Shown: piece by piece, positions 29,295 to 40,352 of the stretch
Numbering within the stretch: position 1 is the stretch's first letter
Layout: each line of letters starts with the position of its first letter
DNA from: Methylibium rhizosphaerae
GTDB taxonomy: Bacteria; Pseudomonadota; Gammaproteobacteria; Burkholderiales; Burkholderiaceae_C
NCBI RefSeq assembly: GCF_006386545.1
Contig: NZ_SWAR01000001.1
Location: 186,001-250,000, forward strand
Direction of reading: 5' to 3'
Length of the DNA: 64,000 nt
Made by a program: the position numbers and the translations under genes
The notes under the pieces: generated by a model
What the model saw: only the letters and a program-made list of their open reading frames with translations
Databases searched by the model: none
Told to the model about the DNA's origin: nothing

Positions 29295-30568
29295 GTTTTC
29301 GATTGAAAAGTACCGGTCGCAGGCCACACCGGCGTGATCATCTCATCGGCGTCGGACAACACGCGATCTTGAGATGGATCGGGCGAATTCAAGCCGCCGG
29401 CCCCCTGCGCGGCCCGCGCAATGAGCTGGCGCAGCTGCGGCAGGCCGATGCCGTCGCGCGCACTGATGAACACGCGCGGCACACGGCGGCCGGGTTCGAT
29501 CTCGAGTTCGTCGGTGAGTTCACGCGGCTGCTGGTGCCCACCCAGGCGGTCGAGCTTGTTGTAGACGAGCAGTTGCGGGATGTCGCCGGCGCCGATCTCG
29601 TGAAGGACCTTCTGCACTTCGGCCATCTGCTGCTGGAGCACCGGGCTGGCCGCATCGACGACGTGCAGCAGCAGGTCGGCCTCGGCGGCCTCCTGCAAAG
29701 TGGCTTCGAAGGCTTCGACCAGCGTGTGCGGCAGGTCGCGGATGAAGCCCACCGTGTCGGACAGGGACACTGAGCGGCCCGCCTCCTCGAGGTAGAGCTG
29801 GCGCGTGGTCGTGTCGAGCGTGGCGAAGAGCTGGTCGGCCGCATAGGCACGCGCCTTCACCAGCGCGTTGAACAGCGTCGACTTGCCGGCATTGGTGTAG
29901 CCCACCAGCGAGACCCGGAACGTGCCGCTGCGCTCGCGTGAGCGCCGCTGCGTCCCGCGCTGGCGCTTGACCCGCTCGAGCCGGGCCTTCAGCGACTTGA
30001 TGCGCTCGCCGATCATGCGGCGGTCGAGTTCGATCTGCGTTTCGCCCGGACCACCGCGGTGGCCCACGCCGCCGCGCTGGCGCTCCAGGTGGCTCCAGCG
30101 GCGCACGAGGCGGGTGGACAGGTATTGCAGCCGCGCCAGCTCGACCTGCAGCTTGCCCTCGTGGCTCTGCGCCCGCGCACCGAAGATCTCGAGGATCAGC
30201 ATGGTGCGATCGAGCACCTCGACACCAATGTGGCGCTCGAGGTTGCGCTGCTGCGCAGGCGACAAGGCCTGATCGAAGATCACGCAATGGCCGCCGTGCT
30301 CGGTGACGAGCGCCTTGATTTCATCGGCCTTGCCTTCGCCGACGAACAACGCGGCATCAGGCGCACGGCGCTTGGCCGTGATGCGAGCGACCGGCGTGTC
30401 GCCGGCCGATTCGGCCAGCAGCGCCAGTTCGTCGAGAGTGGGATCGAAGGGCGAGCCTGGGCCGAGGTCCACACCCACCAGGACCGCCCTTGCTTCGGTT
30501 TGAGGAGGGTTGACGACTGTCAAGTTCGTGCCAGCGGCCGGAAGACGAGAGGAGGAGGCCGCGCACAT
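29291..30568 (-). CDS. hflX: GTPase HflX
   Basis: Ribosome-splitting GTPase of the Obg-HflX group, linked to heat-shock ribosome rescue. The 425-aa product has the HflX N-terminal ATP/ribosome-binding domain (FVGEGKADEIK, VIFDQALSPAQQRNLE), the helical linker with GGVGHRGGPGETQIE, and the G domain: G1 GYTNAGKST, G3 DTVGFIRDLP, G4 NKLD. The start is ATG at 30568, 13 bases after hfq; a TTG about 15 codons in (LTVVNPP) is an alternative. It is co-transcribed with hfq and hflKC in the standard order. Confidence 0.95.
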   Translation of the reverse strand: MCAASSSRLPAAGTNLTVVNPPQTEARAVLVGVDLGPGSPFDPTLDELALLAESAGDTPVARITAKRRAPDAALFVGEGKADEIKALVTEHGGHCVIFDQALSPAQQRNLERHIGVEVLDRTMLILEIFGARAQSHEGKLQVELARLQYLSTRLVRRWSHLERQRGGVGHRGGPGETQIELDRRMIGERIKSLKARLERVKRQRGTQRRSRERSGTFRVSLVGYTNAGKSTLFNALVKARAYAADQLFATLDTTTRQLYLEEAGRSVSLSDTVGFIRDLPHTLVEAFEATLQEAAEADLLLHVVDAASPVLQQQMAEVQKVLHEIGAGDIPQLLVYNKLDRLGGHQQPRELTDELEIEPGRRVPRVFISARDGIGLPQLRQLIARAAQGAGGLNSPDPSQDRVLSDADEMITPVWPATGTFQSKT

Positions 30569-30581
30569 GGCGCGGCCTGCT

Positions 30582-30824
30582 TCAGTTGGACTCGGAGGAC
30601 TCGTTGGCGTGGAAGTTCACCGCGCGGCCCGGCACGACCGTCGAGATGGCGTGCTTGTAGACCATTTGGGTGACCGTGTTGCGCAGCAGGACGACGTATT
30701 GGTCGAAAGACTCGATGTGGCCTTGCAGCTTGATGCCGTTGACCAGGTAGATCGAGACCGGCACGTGCTCCTTGCGCAGGAGGTTCAGGAAGGGGTCTTG
30801 TAGGAGTTGCCCTTTGTTGCTCAC
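30582..30824 (-). CDS. hfq: RNA chaperone Hfq
   Basis: Hexameric Sm-like protein that pairs small RNAs with mRNAs. The 80-aa product has the Sm1 motif ([20 protein letters not shown]) and Sm2 motif ([10 protein letters not shown]), with the proximal-face QxxL in [10 protein letters not shown]. It must start at GTG 30824: the family start SNKGQLLQ follows immediately and GGAG lies at correct spacing. The C-terminal tail is short ([11 protein letters not shown]), as in other betaproteobacteria. Confidence 0.97.
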   Translation of the reverse strand: MSNKGQLLQDPFLNLLRKEHVPVSIYLVNGIKLQGHIESFDQYVVLLRNTVTQMVYKHAISTVVPGRAVNFHANESSESN

Positions 30825-30860
30825 GATATGCTCCGTGTTGAAAGTTCTTGGAAGCAGCAC

Positions 30861-30889
30861 GTTAACACAGGGTGTGCTGCATTGCGCAA
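30861..30889 (-). promoter_or_regulatory. Possible hfq promoter
   Basis: TTGCGC and GTTAAC on the minus strand are separated by 17 bases in the der-hfq gap. Overlapping them is a 7-base-pair inverted repeat (GCAGCAC / GTGCTGC, 30854-30880) that could be a weak stop for der or a leader structure. Both readings are tentative. Confidence 0.3.
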
Positions 30890-30892
30890 ACT

Positions 30893-32233
30893 TCACGAAT
30901 CCTTGTCCGTGAAGGGGTTGCGCGACGATTTCATCTCGATGCGCAAGGGCGTGCCGCTGAGCTTGAAGTGCTCGCGGAAGCGCCCTTCGAGGAAGCGCTT
31001 GTACGCATCGGTTACGTGCTCCAGCGAGTTGCCGTGGATCACGATCACCGGCGGGTTCATGCCGCCCTGGTGCGCGTAGCGCAGCTTCGGACGGAACGCG
31101 CCCGCCCGCTTGGGCTGCTGGAACTGCACTGCCTCGAGCAGCACCCGGGTGAGCTGGGGCGTGGGCATCTTGCGGGTGGCCGAAGCCCATGCGTCGCCGA
31201 TCGCCTTCCAGACGGGCCCCAGGCCCTGGCGCTTGATGGCCGAGATGTGGAGCACCGGCGCGAACTTCAGGAAGGCCAGGCGCTGCTCGATGGAACGCTG
31301 CAGCATCTCGCGCTGGTAGCTGTCGACCGCATCCCACTTGTTGACCGCCAGCACCACGGCGCGGCCGGCATCGAGGATGTAGCCGGCGATGTGAGCGTCC
31401 TGGTCGGTCACGCCCTGCGTGGCGTCGAGCAGCAGCAGCACCACGTTGGCGTCGGCGATCGCCTGCAGCGTCTTGACCACCGAGAACTTCTCGATCGCCT
31501 CGAAGACCTTGCCCTTGCGGCGCAGGCCGGCGGTGTCGATGAGCTCGAACCGCTGCCCGTTGCGCTCGAACGGCACGGTGATGGCGTCTCGCGTGGTGCC
31601 CGGCAGGTCGAACGCCACCAGGCGCTCCTCGCCCAGCCAGGTGTTGATGAGGGTGGACTTGCCCACGTTGGGCCGGCCCGCCACCGCCAGGCGGATCGGG
31701 CGGTCGGGGTCCTCGATCGAGGCTTCGTCGGCCTGCCCGTAGTCGAAGCCGTCGAGGGCTTCGTCAAGCAGGCTGCGGATACCCTGCCCGTGTGCACCCG
31801 ACACCGGGTGCGGCTCGCCCATGCCGAGCTCGTAGAACTCGGCCAGCTGAGGGCCGGCCTGCATGCCTTCGGCCTTGTTGGCCGCCAGCAAGACCTTCTT
31901 GTTGGTCTGGCGCAGGTAGCGGGCGATGTCGTGGTCCTGCGCCGACAGGCCGGCGCGTGCATCCACCACGAACACCACCGCGTCGGCCTCGGCGACGGCC
32001 TGGCGCGTCTGCTTGGCCATCTCCTTGTAGATGCCCGCGCCGGCCTCCGGCTCGAAGCCGCCGGTGTCGATGACGATGAATTCGCGGTCGCCCAGCCGGC
32101 CGTCGCCATAGTGGCGGTCGCGGGTGAGACCGGCGAAGTCGGCCACGATGGCGTCGCGGCTCTTGGTCAGCCGATTGAAAAGGGTCGACTTGCCGACGTT
32201 GGGACGGCCGACGAGGGCCAGCACCGGTTTCAT
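30893..32233 (-). CDS. der: Ribosome-assembly GTPase Der (EngA)
   Basis: Double GTPase required for 50S maturation. The 446-aa product has two G domains in tandem, each with GRPNVGKST (residues ~8 and ~184), followed by the KH-like C-terminal domain containing [16 protein letters not shown]4 motifs are NKAEG and NKWD. It lies between bamB and hfq, as in many proteobacteria. The bamB gap (28 bases) has no terminator, so it is read from upstream. Confidence 0.97.
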   Translation of the reverse strand: MKPVLALVGRPNVGKSTLFNRLTKSRDAIVADFAGLTRDRHYGDGRLGDREFIVIDTGGFEPEAGAGIYKEMAKQTRQAVAEADAVVFVVDARAGLSAQDHDIARYLRQTNKKVLLAANKAEGMQAGPQLAEFYELGMGEPHPVSGAHGQGIRSLLDEALDGFDYGQADEASIEDPDRPIRLAVAGRPNVGKSTLINTWLGEERLVAFDLPGTTRDAITVPFERNGQRFELIDTAGLRRKGKVFEAIEKFSVVKTLQAIADANVVLLLLDATQGVTDQDAHIAGYILDAGRAVVLAVNKWDAVDSYQREMLQRSIEQRLAFLKFAPVLHISAIKRQGLGPVWKAIGDAWASATRKMPTPQLTRVLLEAVQFQQPKRAGAFRPKLRYAHQGGMNPPVIVIHGNSLEHVTDAYKRFLEGRFREHFKLSGTPLRIEMKSSRNPFTDKDS

Positions 32234-32261
32234 GATCGGCTTTCCTGCGAACTGCGCCGGC

Positions 32262-33413
32262 TCACTCTGGCCGGAAGGCGAACACCGAGCCGCCAGCGGT
32301 CAGCACGATGATGGTGCTGCCGGAGCGCACCGGGGCGCCGATGATGGGCTCGCCGTCGGTCTGGATGCGCAGGAGCGGCTGCCCGTCCTCGCGCGACAGG
32401 AAGTGCACATAGCCTTCTGCGTCACCGAACACGACGGTACGGCCGGCCGACAGCGGTGCACTCAGCCCGCGATGCATGAACCTTTCCGACGACCATGCAA
32501 CGTCGCCGTTGACCATGCGCCACGCGGTGATGCGATCGCTCGCGTCGCCCGCAAAGACGTATTGGTCGTCCGCGGCCACGCCCTGGAAGCCGCCGATGGT
32601 CTTGCTCCAGACCAGGCTGCCGCGTTCGGCGTTCACGCAGCCCACGGCCGCCTGGAAGGCGCGCACGCAGACCACGTCGCCCGCACGTCCGCCGGGCCCC
32701 ACGAGGTCGGCCAGGCGCTCGACTTCGTTGGTGCCCCGCGGCGATGCCACGGTCACCTCGAAGCGAACCGTCCCGAGCAACGGGTCCAGCCCCGCCAGCT
32801 TGGCGCCCTGCCCGCTCAGCAGCGTGTCCTTGAATGGCATCAGGACACTCGGCTGCGCCAGCGTGAGCGGGTCGCCCTGTGGCTGCTGCACCCACAGCTT
32901 GCGGCCGTCGAGTGCGTCGAATGCCACCGCTGCGCGGTCGACCCCCTGGACGAAGACGCGCTCTCCCGCCACCAGCGGCGGCGTGACGACCTTCGAGCCG
33001 AGTCGGGCGCGCCAGATCTGCTTGCCCTGGTCGAAGGTGACGACTTCGTTGTTCTCGGTGACGACGGCGGCAAAACGCCCGTCGCTGCCAGCCGCGGCCG
33101 ACAGGCGAGCCCCGGCATCTGCACGCCAAAGTTCGCGGCCGGTTTCGGACTCGAGCGCGACGACGCTGCCGTCCTTCAGGCCGATGGTCACGACGTCGCC
33201 ACTGACCGCCAGCAGCGTCGTCGGGTTCACGCTGCCCACGCGCTGGTTCCACACCACCTTGCCGGCGATCTTGGGCGCCAGCTCCTCCAGCGGCGTGGGC
33301 TTGGGTTTCTCGGGGCCGCTCGAACAGCCCAGCAGCACGGCCGAACACGCCAGCGCGGCAATGCGCTGCACGGTCAGCCAGCGTCGCAAGGGCTTGCCTT
33401 GCCGATGCGTCAT
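32262..33413 (-). CDS. bamB: BAM complex lipoprotein BamB
   Basis: Outer-membrane lipoprotein that scaffolds BamA. The 383-aa precursor has a type II signal peptide with lipobox VLLGCSSG near residue 30. The rest is a beta-propeller of PQQ-like repeats ([38 protein letters not shown]). ATG at 33413 overlaps the yfgM-like stop as ATGA. bamA and bamD are also in this window, but in other operons. Confidence 0.95.
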   Translation of the reverse strand: MTHRQGKPLRRWLTVQRIAALACSAVLLGCSSGPEKPKPTPLEELAPKIAGKVVWNQRVGSVNPTTLLAVSGDVVTIGLKDGSVVALESETGRELWRADAGARLSAAAGSDGRFAAVVTENNEVVTFDQGKQIWRARLGSKVVTPPLVAGERVFVQGVDRAAVAFDALDGRKLWVQQPQGDPLTLAQPSVLMPFKDTLLSGQGAKLAGLDPLLGTVRFEVTVASPRGTNEVERLADLVGPGGRAGDVVCVRAFQAAVGCVNAERGSLVWSKTIGGFQGVAADDQYVFAGDASDRITAWRMVNGDVAWSSERFMHRGLSAPLSAGRTVVFGDAEGYVHFLSREDGQPLLRIQTDGEPIIGAPVRSGSTIIVLTAGGSVFAFRPE

Positions 33414-34078
33414 TTGGCAGCTCCGACAGCGGCCTCGACCGGGGCGGCACCCAGCGCGGTGAGCTTGGCCTCGACGAGGCGGCGGTACTCGGCCGCCGGG
33501 TCCATGGCCTTCCAGGCCTGCTGGTAGGCCGCCTTGGCTTCGTCCTTCTTGCCTTGCGCCTGCAGGATGTCGCCGCGACGATCGGCCACCAGGCCCTCGA
33601 AGGCCTTCCCCGCGTCGGCAGGCAGCTGCCCCAATGCGTCGTCGTATTTCTTCTGGTCGAGCAGCATGCCGGCCAGGCGCAGCTTGGCGACCACGCGATA
33701 TTCGTCTTCCACCGCATTGGCGGCCACCCATTCGAGCGCGGCGCGGGCGTCATCGGCCTTGCCCTTGTCTGCCTGCAGCTTGGCAGCCAGCAGGCCGGCC
33801 TGCTCGGCGAACGCAGTGCGGCCGTAGTGCTCCTTCATGTCGCTGAAGACACGCGCGGCCTTTTCCACGTCGCCGGCCTGGGCGGCCCTGTCGAGTTCGT
33901 CGAACAACACGCTCGCCTTGGCCGCCTGACTGCGTTGGTACATGTTCCAGCCGTTGTAGGCGGCAAACGCGCCGAGCACGATCACCAGCGTCCAGACAAT
34001 GAAGTTGCCCCACTGGCGCCAGAAGTGCTTGAGTTGGTCGAGTTGTTCTTGTTCTTCGAGATCGAGATGGGTAGCCAT
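33410..34078 (-). CDS. YfgM-family TPR membrane protein
   Basis: Ancillary SecYEG-associated protein thought to hand exported proteins to periplasmic chaperones. The 222-aa product has a short cytosolic N terminus rich in E, Q and D, one transmembrane helix (about residues 24-45, GNFIVWTLVIVLGAFAAYNG) and a periplasmic TPR-like region. It starts MATHLDLEEQEQ at 34078. Location between hisS and bamB is the same as for E. coli yfgM, which supports the assignment. Confidence 0.92.
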   Translation of the reverse strand: MATHLDLEEQEQLDQLKHFWRQWGNFIVWTLVIVLGAFAAYNGWNMYQRSQAAKASVLFDELDRAAQAGDVEKAARVFSDMKEHYGRTAFAEQAGLLAAKLQADKGKADDARAALEWVAANAVEDEYRVVAKLRLAGMLLDQKKYDDALGQLPADAGKAFEGLVADRRGDILQAQGKKDEAKAAYQQAWKAMDPAAEYRRLVEAKLTALGAAPVEAAVGAAK

Positions 34079-34118
34079 ACGAATCCGTATCAGGTGATCG
34101 GTGGGCGAAAAGCGCCGA

Positions 34119-35456
34119 TTATGCGCGGAGCAACTCCGCAGCCCAGCCGGTGGGAGCTGCGAGCGGCCGAAGCACCTGCTCGCCTTCGCCGCGCAGGGGC
34201 TTGACCGCCACCATGCCCTGGGCCAGCTCGGTTTCGCCGAACACGAGTGCGTAGCGGGCGCCGCTCGCGTCGGCACGCTTGAACTGCGACTTCATGCTGC
34301 CCGGGCCGTCCTTGCCGCCCGCATGCTGCAGCACGCTCACGCCGGCCGCACGCAGGGCTTCGAGCGCCGCCACCACTTGCGGCAGCGGCGTGCCCGGCGG
34401 CACGACGGCGTAGGCGTGGGGCGCCGCGCCCGGCACCGGCAGCCCGAGTTCCTGGATGAGCAGCAGCAGGCGCTCGATGCCGAGGCCGAAACCCACGGCC
34501 GGGGCCGGCTTGCCGCCCAGCTGCTCGATCAGGCCGTCGTAGCGACCGCCGCCGCACACGGTGCCCTGCGAGCCGAGCTGGTCGGTCACCCACTCGAACA
34601 CGGTGAGGTTGTAGTAGTCCATGCCGCGCACGAGCCGGGGGTTCACCCGGTACTCGAGGCCCACCGCATCGAGCATGGCGCGCACGGCGTCGAAGTGGGC
34701 GAGCGAGTCGGCCCCGAGGAAATCCATCAGCTTCGGCGCCGCCTCGATGAGCGCCTGCATCGCTTCATTCTTGCTGTCGAGAATGCGCAAGGGGTTGCTG
34801 TGCAGGCGGCGCTTCGAATCGGCATCGAGCGCGTCGGCATGCTGTTCGAAGTAGCGCACCAGCGCCTCGCGATGTGCGCGGCGCTCTTCAGGCTGGCCCA
34901 GGCTGTTGAGCTCGAGCCGCACATGCCGGCCTTCGACCAGCCCCAGCTCGCGCCACAGCGCGCGCGCCATCAGGATCATCTCGGCATCGACGTCGGGCCC
35001 GGCAAATCCGAGCGCCTCGACGTCGAGCTGGTGGAACTGGCGATAGCGACCCTTCTGCGGCCGCTCATGCCGGAACATCGGCCCCAGTGTCCAGATGCGC
35101 AGCGGCCCGTTGTAGAGCGCGTTGTGCTCGATCATGGCCCGCACGATGCCGGCGGTGGCCTCCGGCCGCAGCGTGAGCTTGTCGCCGTTCATGGAGTCGA
35201 CGAAGGAGTACATCTCCTTCTCGACGATGTCCGTCACCTCGCCCAGGCCCCGCACGAACAGCGCCGTCGGCTCGACGATGGGCGTGAGCAGGTACTGGTA
35301 GCCGTAGCGGCCGAGCACCGAACGCACGGTGGTCTCGAACCACTGCCACAGGGCCGAATCCGGCAGCCGGTCCGTGCGCGGCACGGAAGGCGGCAGGATG
35401 TCGTTCATGCCCTTCACGGCCGCCAGCACGGCGGCCTTTGCTTTTTGTTCTGCCAT
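34119..35456 (-). CDS. hisS: Histidyl-tRNA synthetase
   Basis: Class II aminoacyl-tRNA synthetase. The 445-aa product has motif 2 ([16 protein letters not shown]), the histidine-binding [14 protein letters not shown], motif 3 ([12 protein letters not shown]), and a C-terminal anticodon-binding domain. The start ATG 35456 gives [20 protein letters not shown]; the GMNDILPP motif is diagnostic of HisRS. It sits between ispG and the yfgM-like gene, the conserved order. The 83-base gap to ispG has no clear terminator. Confidence 0.97.
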   Translation of the reverse strand: MAEQKAKAAVLAAVKGMNDILPPSVPRTDRLPDSALWQWFETTVRSVLGRYGYQYLLTPIVEPTALFVRGLGEVTDIVEKEMYSFVDSMNGDKLTLRPEATAGIVRAMIEHNALYNGPLRIWTLGPMFRHERPQKGRYRQFHQLDVEALGFAGPDVDAEMILMARALWRELGLVEGRHVRLELNSLGQPEERRAHREALVRYFEQHADALDADSKRRLHSNPLRILDSKNEAMQALIEAAPKLMDFLGADSLAHFDAVRAMLDAVGLEYRVNPRLVRGMDYYNLTVFEWVTDQLGSQGTVCGGGRYDGLIEQLGGKPAPAVGFGLGIERLLLLIQELGLPVPGAAPHAYAVVPPGTPLPQVVAALEALRAAGVSVLQHAGGKDGPGSMKSQFKRADASGARYALVFGETELAQGMVAVKPLRGEGEQVLRPLAAPTGWAAELLRA

Positions 35457-35539
35457 GGGTGTTGTCCAGAGTTCGTGGCGCCACTGCCAGGCGGGCCGCC
35501 GCATCCGGTGCGGCGACGGCGCAGCCAACCCGCCGAGCG

Positions 35540-36835
<1,296 letters not shown>

Positions 36836-36842
36836 CACATCA

Positions 36843-37775
36843 TCACTTCACTTCGAGGCGGGCGACGTTGTCGCGCACGAACGGTGTCAGCTCGACCGGC
36901 TTGCCGCGAAAGCTGACTTCGGTGCCCTCCGCGTTGCCGATCTTCAGGCGCAGCGGCATCGCGCCATCGAGCCCGACGCTCTCGCCAGCCAGCAGCGACC
37001 GCGAGAGAAGCACCTGGCCGGCTGCGTCGCGCACTTCGACCCAGGACTCGCTGCTCGCGCGCAGAACCAGCGGCCCCTTGGGTGCTGCTGTCGCGGCGGC
37101 CGCTTGTGGAGCGGCTGGCGCCGACGCATCCTCGCCCGGCGGCGGCGCGGAATGCACCGTCTCGACGACTGCGGAGCCCGCCGACGCGGCGCCTTCGAGC
37201 ACTGCGTCCGGCGCGGACGCTGCGGCTTCGGATGCCGGCGGCGCCGCGGCCGGCACGGTCGTCGTCACCACTTCAGTGGCGGCTGGAGCGCTGGCGGAGC
37301 CGCCCGCGGGCAGCAGGTTGGGCAGCCGCCAGGTGCCGGGCGGGATGAAGTAGACCACGATCGTGGCGATGAGCAGCAGCGCCGGCCCCCACACGACGGG
37401 TCGCAGCACGACGCTGCGATCGAACCCCTCGACGCTGCCCATCCGGTCGCGGAACGGCTCGTTCAGGCCGCGGGTCACGTGCTCGAGCCGGTTCATCTGC
37501 GGCGGCAGCGGCAGCTTGGCCAGCACCGGCTCGGCGTCGATCTTGAGGGTGCGGCACACCGTCTGGGCCAGCGCCCGGGCGAAGGTGGCATCGGGCAGTT
37601 CGTCGAAACGGTCGGCCTCGAGCATTTCGAGCTTGCGAGGCGTGACCTTGATCGCAGCGGCCAGTGCGGCGATGTGCAGGCCCTGGGCCTGGCGCGCCTG
37701 GCGCAACATGCCGCCCGCGGTGGGTTCACCCGACGGGTTGCCGGATTCGGATCCTTCGGTCAGGGTCTCACTCAT
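36843..37775 (-). CDS. RodZ-like helix-turn-helix membrane protein
   Basis: Cell-shape protein family that links MreB to the envelope. The 310-aa product has an N-terminal Cro/CI-type HTH (about residues 22-85, with [20 protein letters not shown] and [12 protein letters not shown]), one transmembrane helix (about 128-148, [17 protein letters not shown]), a long Ala/Pro/Thr linker and a C-terminal DUF4115 beta domain (about 230-310, [20 protein letters not shown]). This layout is that of RodZ. The start overlaps pilW by eight bases. Confidence 0.85.
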   Translation of the reverse strand: MSETLTEGSESGNPSGEPTAGGMLRQARQAQGLHIAALAAAIKVTPRKLEMLEADRFDELPDATFARALAQTVCRTLKIDAEPVLAKLPLPPQMNRLEHVTRGLNEPFRDRMGSVEGFDRSVVLRPVVWGPALLLIATIVVYFIPPGTWRLPNLLPAGGSASAPAATEVVTTTVPAAAPPASEAAASAPDAVLEGAASAGSAVVETVHSAPPPGEDASAPAAPQAAAATAAPKGPLVLRASSESWVEVRDAAGQVLLSRSLLAGESVGLDGAMPLRLKIGNAEGTEVSFRGKPVELTPFVRDNVARLEVK

Positions 37776-38628
37776 TGAAGCGCCCCTGCTCGAACGCCGC
37801 CGCCTCCCTGGAGCGCGGATACCTGGACCTCAGCTGCGAGCCGAGGTCGTTCGCGCCCTGGCGGTTGCCCAGGCGGTTCTCGATGCGCGCCGCCAGCCAG
37901 AGGGTTTCGGCATTCGAGAGTTCCGGGTTGTTGTTGACGCGACGCACATAGAAGCGGGCGCGCTCGTATTCGCCCTTCCTGTAGAACAGGTCGGCCAGGT
38001 TCACCGCGGTGGCGGGGTTGCCGGGATCGAGCTCATACGAACGCAACAAGGTCTTCTCGGCTTCGGCAGGGCGACCCGCGCGCGACTGGCACACCCCCTG
38101 GGCCAGCAGCGTGACGGTCACCCCGCGATATTGCGGCTGCCCCACCGCCTGCTCGAACATGCGGTCGGCTTCCGGGAAACGGCGCCGCTGGCAGAGAAAC
38201 CATGCGTAGTTGTGCATCGCGCTGCCATCGCGTGCGTTCAGCTGCAGCGCCCGGCGGAAGCTTTCCTCGGCCAGCGCATCGTCGTTCAACGTGGTGTAGA
38301 TCAGCCCCCGCAGGTTGTAGGCCTCGGCGGAGTTGGGGTCGGCTGCCAGCGCCTGCTTCAGCTCGTCGAGAGCCGTGTTCGTCTGGCCCTGGCTGTAGTA
38401 GGCAGAGGCCAGCTCGAGTCGGATGCGGGCGCGCTTTTGCGCATCCGTCTGATCGGAAGCGGTGGACAGGTCCGGCGAGCTGCCGGTGGGCGTGCGGGTC
38501 GTTTCGGCATCCGCATTGCTCGGGATGCTGGTCGTCGTGGTCGTTGTCGACACGCAACCCGCGAGGACCGTCACCGCGGCCGCACCTGCAAGGATCCAAC
38601 GGCCCCTCGCCCATCGTCCCAACGTCAT
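37768..38628 (-). CDS. pilW: Type IV pilus assembly TPR lipoprotein PilW/PilF
   Basis: Outer-membrane lipoprotein that helps the PilQ secretin assemble. The 286-aa precursor has a lipobox (VTVLAGC, cysteine near residue 25), a Thr/Ser-rich linker and about six TPR units (for example [40 protein letters not shown]). Position between rlmN and a rodZ-like gene matches the conserved rlmN-pilF-rodZ-ispG order. Its ATG overlaps the rlmN stop as ATGA. The presence of a type IV pilus elsewhere in the genome is implied but not shown. Confidence 0.92.
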   Translation of the reverse strand: MTLGRWARGRWILAGAAAVTVLAGCVSTTTTTTSIPSNADAETTRTPTGSSPDLSTASDQTDAQKRARIRLELASAYYSQGQTNTALDELKQALAADPNSAEAYNLRGLIYTTLNDDALAEESFRRALQLNARDGSAMHNYAWFLCQRRRFPEADRMFEQAVGQPQYRGVTVTLLAQGVCQSRAGRPAEAEKTLLRSYELDPGNPATAVNLADLFYRKGEYERARFYVRRVNNNPELSNAETLWLAARIENRLGNRQGANDLGSQLRSRYPRSREAAAFEQGRFNE

Positions 38629-39779
38629 GTTCTCGTCTCCTGCCGTTGCTTGCCGGCCTCTGCTTGCGGTTTCTTCACGACCTTGATCGGCGCACGCGTC
38701 ATGCGATTGCGGGCGTTGGTACGGTCTTGCACTTCGCCGGCGAGCTGGCCGCAGGCGGCATCGATGTCGTCACCGCGCGTCTTGCGCACGGTGGTCACGA
38801 TACCTGCTTCGATCAGCACCTGGGCAAAGGCCTGCACGCGCGCGTTGGACGAGCGCTTCAAGCCGGATTGCGGGAAGGGGTTGAACGGGATGAGGTTGAG
38901 CTTGCACGACACGCGCCCGGAGACCAGCTTCACGAGTTCGCGCGCGTGTTCGGGCGTGTCGTTCACGCCATCGAGCATGCAGTACTCGAAGGTGATGAAG
39001 TCGCGCGGCGCCGCGTCGAGGTAGCGCACGCAGGCATCGAGCAGTTCGTCGATCGGGTACTTGCGATTGAGCGGCACCAGCTCGTCGCGCAGCGGATCGT
39101 TGGGAGCGTGCAGCGACACGGCCAGCGCCACCGCGCAGTCCTCGCGCAGGCGGTCGATCATCGGCACCACGCCCGAGGTGGACACCGTGACCCGGCGGCG
39201 CGACAGGCCGTAACCGTGATCGTCGAGCATCACGCGCAGCGCAGGCACCAGGGCGGCGTAGTTCTGCAGCGGCTCGCCCATGCCCATCATCACCACGTTG
39301 GTGATGGCACGGTCGCCCGGCTTGAGGCCGAGGCGCGCCCGCAGGGCATGCTCGGCATGCCACAGCTGCGCGAGTATTTCGCCGGTGGCGAGGTTGCGGC
39401 TGAAGCCCTGATGGCCGGTGGAACAGAAGCGACAACCGACCGCGCAACCCGCCTGCGATGAAACGCACAGGGTGCCGCGATCGTCTTCGGGAATGAACAC
39501 CGTCTCGACGGCGTTGCCGCCGCCCACGTCGAACAGCCATTTGACGGTGCCGTCGGCCGAGACGTGTTCGCTGATCACTGCCAGCGGCCGCACCTCAGCG
39601 GCACCGGCCAGCTTGCTGCGCAGCGACTTGGCGAGGTCGGACATCTGCTCGAAGTCCGAGGCGCCCTTCTGGTGGATCCAGCGGAACAGTTGAACGGCGC
39701 GGAAGCGCTTTTCGCCGAGCCGTTCGCAAAACGCGGCCAAGCCGTCGAGGTCGAAATCGAGCAGGTTGGCCACGGTCAT
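38625..39779 (-). CDS. rlmN: Dual-specificity 23S rRNA/tRNA methyltransferase RlmN
   Basis: Radical-SAM enzyme that methylates C2 of A2503 in 23S rRNA and A37 of some tRNAs. The 384-aa product carries the cluster motif [11 protein letters not shown], preceded by TLCVSSQAG, and the downstream [18 protein letters not shown] and [12 protein letters not shown] are family markers. It starts [13 protein letters not shown] at 39779. It lies between ndk and pilW, consistent with co-transcription. The C-terminal tail is Lys/Arg-rich. Confidence 0.96.
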   Translation of the reverse strand: MTVANLLDFDLDGLAAFCERLGEKRFRAVQLFRWIHQKGASDFEQMSDLAKSLRSKLAGAAEVRPLAVISEHVSADGTVKWLFDVGGGNAVETVFIPEDDRGTLCVSSQAGCAVGCRFCSTGHQGFSRNLATGEILAQLWHAEHALRARLGLKPGDRAITNVVMMGMGEPLQNYAALVPALRVMLDDHGYGLSRRRVTVSTSGVVPMIDRLREDCAVALAVSLHAPNDPLRDELVPLNRKYPIDELLDACVRYLDAAPRDFITFEYCMLDGVNDTPEHARELVKLVSGRVSCKLNLIPFNPFPQSGLKRSSNARVQAFAQVLIEAGIVTTVRKTRGDDIDAACGQLAGEVQDRTNARNRMTRAPIKVVKKPQAEAGKQRQETRT

Positions 39780-39834
39780 GGTCGTGTTCGGCAGGTCTCC
39801 TGGTTCGGGTTGGAGCGCCTGCCGATGTTGGGGT

Positions 39835-40260
39835 TCAGCGGCTGTAGACGTTCATGCCCGGGAAGAAGAACGCCACTTCCACGGCGGCCGTCTCGGGGGC
39901 ATCGGAGCCGTGCACCGCGTTGGCATCGATGCTGTCGGCGAAGTCGGCGCGGATGGTGCCCTTTTCAGCCTTCTTCGGGTCGGTGGCGCCCATCAGTTCG
40001 CGGTTCTTGGCGATGGCGCCTTCACCCTCGAGCACCTGGATCATCACCGGGCCGGAGATCATGAAGTTCACCAGGTCGTTGAAGAACGGGCGGGCCTTGT
40101 GCACGGCGTAGAAGGCCTCGGCTTCGCCGCGCGACAGGTGAGCCATCTTGGCGGCCACGACCTTGAGGCCGGCGTTTTCAAAGCGGGTGTAGATCTGGCC
40201 GATGACATTCTTGGCCACGGCGTCCGGCTTGATGATCGAAAGAGTGCGTTCCACGCCCAT
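39835..40260 (-). CDS. ndk: Nucleoside diphosphate kinase
   Basis: Transfers the gamma-phosphate between nucleoside triphosphates through a phospho-His. The 141-aa product starts [15 protein letters not shown], and the active-site His lies in [12 protein letters not shown] near residue 117. GGAGAAG sits at ideal spacing before the ATG. It begins the ndk-rlmN-pilW run, with its own candidate -10 box upstream. Confidence 0.97.
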   Translation of the reverse strand: MGVERTLSIIKPDAVAKNVIGQIYTRFENAGLKVVAAKMAHLSRGEAEAFYAVHKARPFFNDLVNFMISGPVMIQVLEGEGAIAKNRELMGATDPKKAEKGTIRADFADSIDANAVHGSDAPETAAVEVAFFFPGMNVYSR

Positions 40261-40298
40261 GTTTCTTCTCCAGAATCAATGATTTAGCAAAGTTTTCG

Positions 40299-40304
40299 AT
40301 TGTA
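40299..40304 (-). promoter_or_regulatory. Candidate -10 box (TACAAT) for ndk
   Basis: AGTACAATCG on the minus strand lies 38 bases upstream of the ndk start, downstream of the rluB hairpin. The -35 match is poor. The position suggests a promoter for the ndk-led block. Confidence 0.45.
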
Positions 40305-40311
40305 CTGCGCG

Positions 40312-40335
40312 AAGCGGTCTTGCCGATGACCGCTT
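40312..40335 (-). terminator. Hairpin after rluB, weak terminator candidate
   Basis: The stem AAGCGGTC / GACCGCTT with an eight-base loop starts 17 bases after the rluB stop on the minus strand. The tail (CGCGCAG) is not T-rich, so termination would be inefficient or Rho-assisted. Confidence 0.4.
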
Positions 40336-40352
40336 TGACTGCCCGAAGCCTG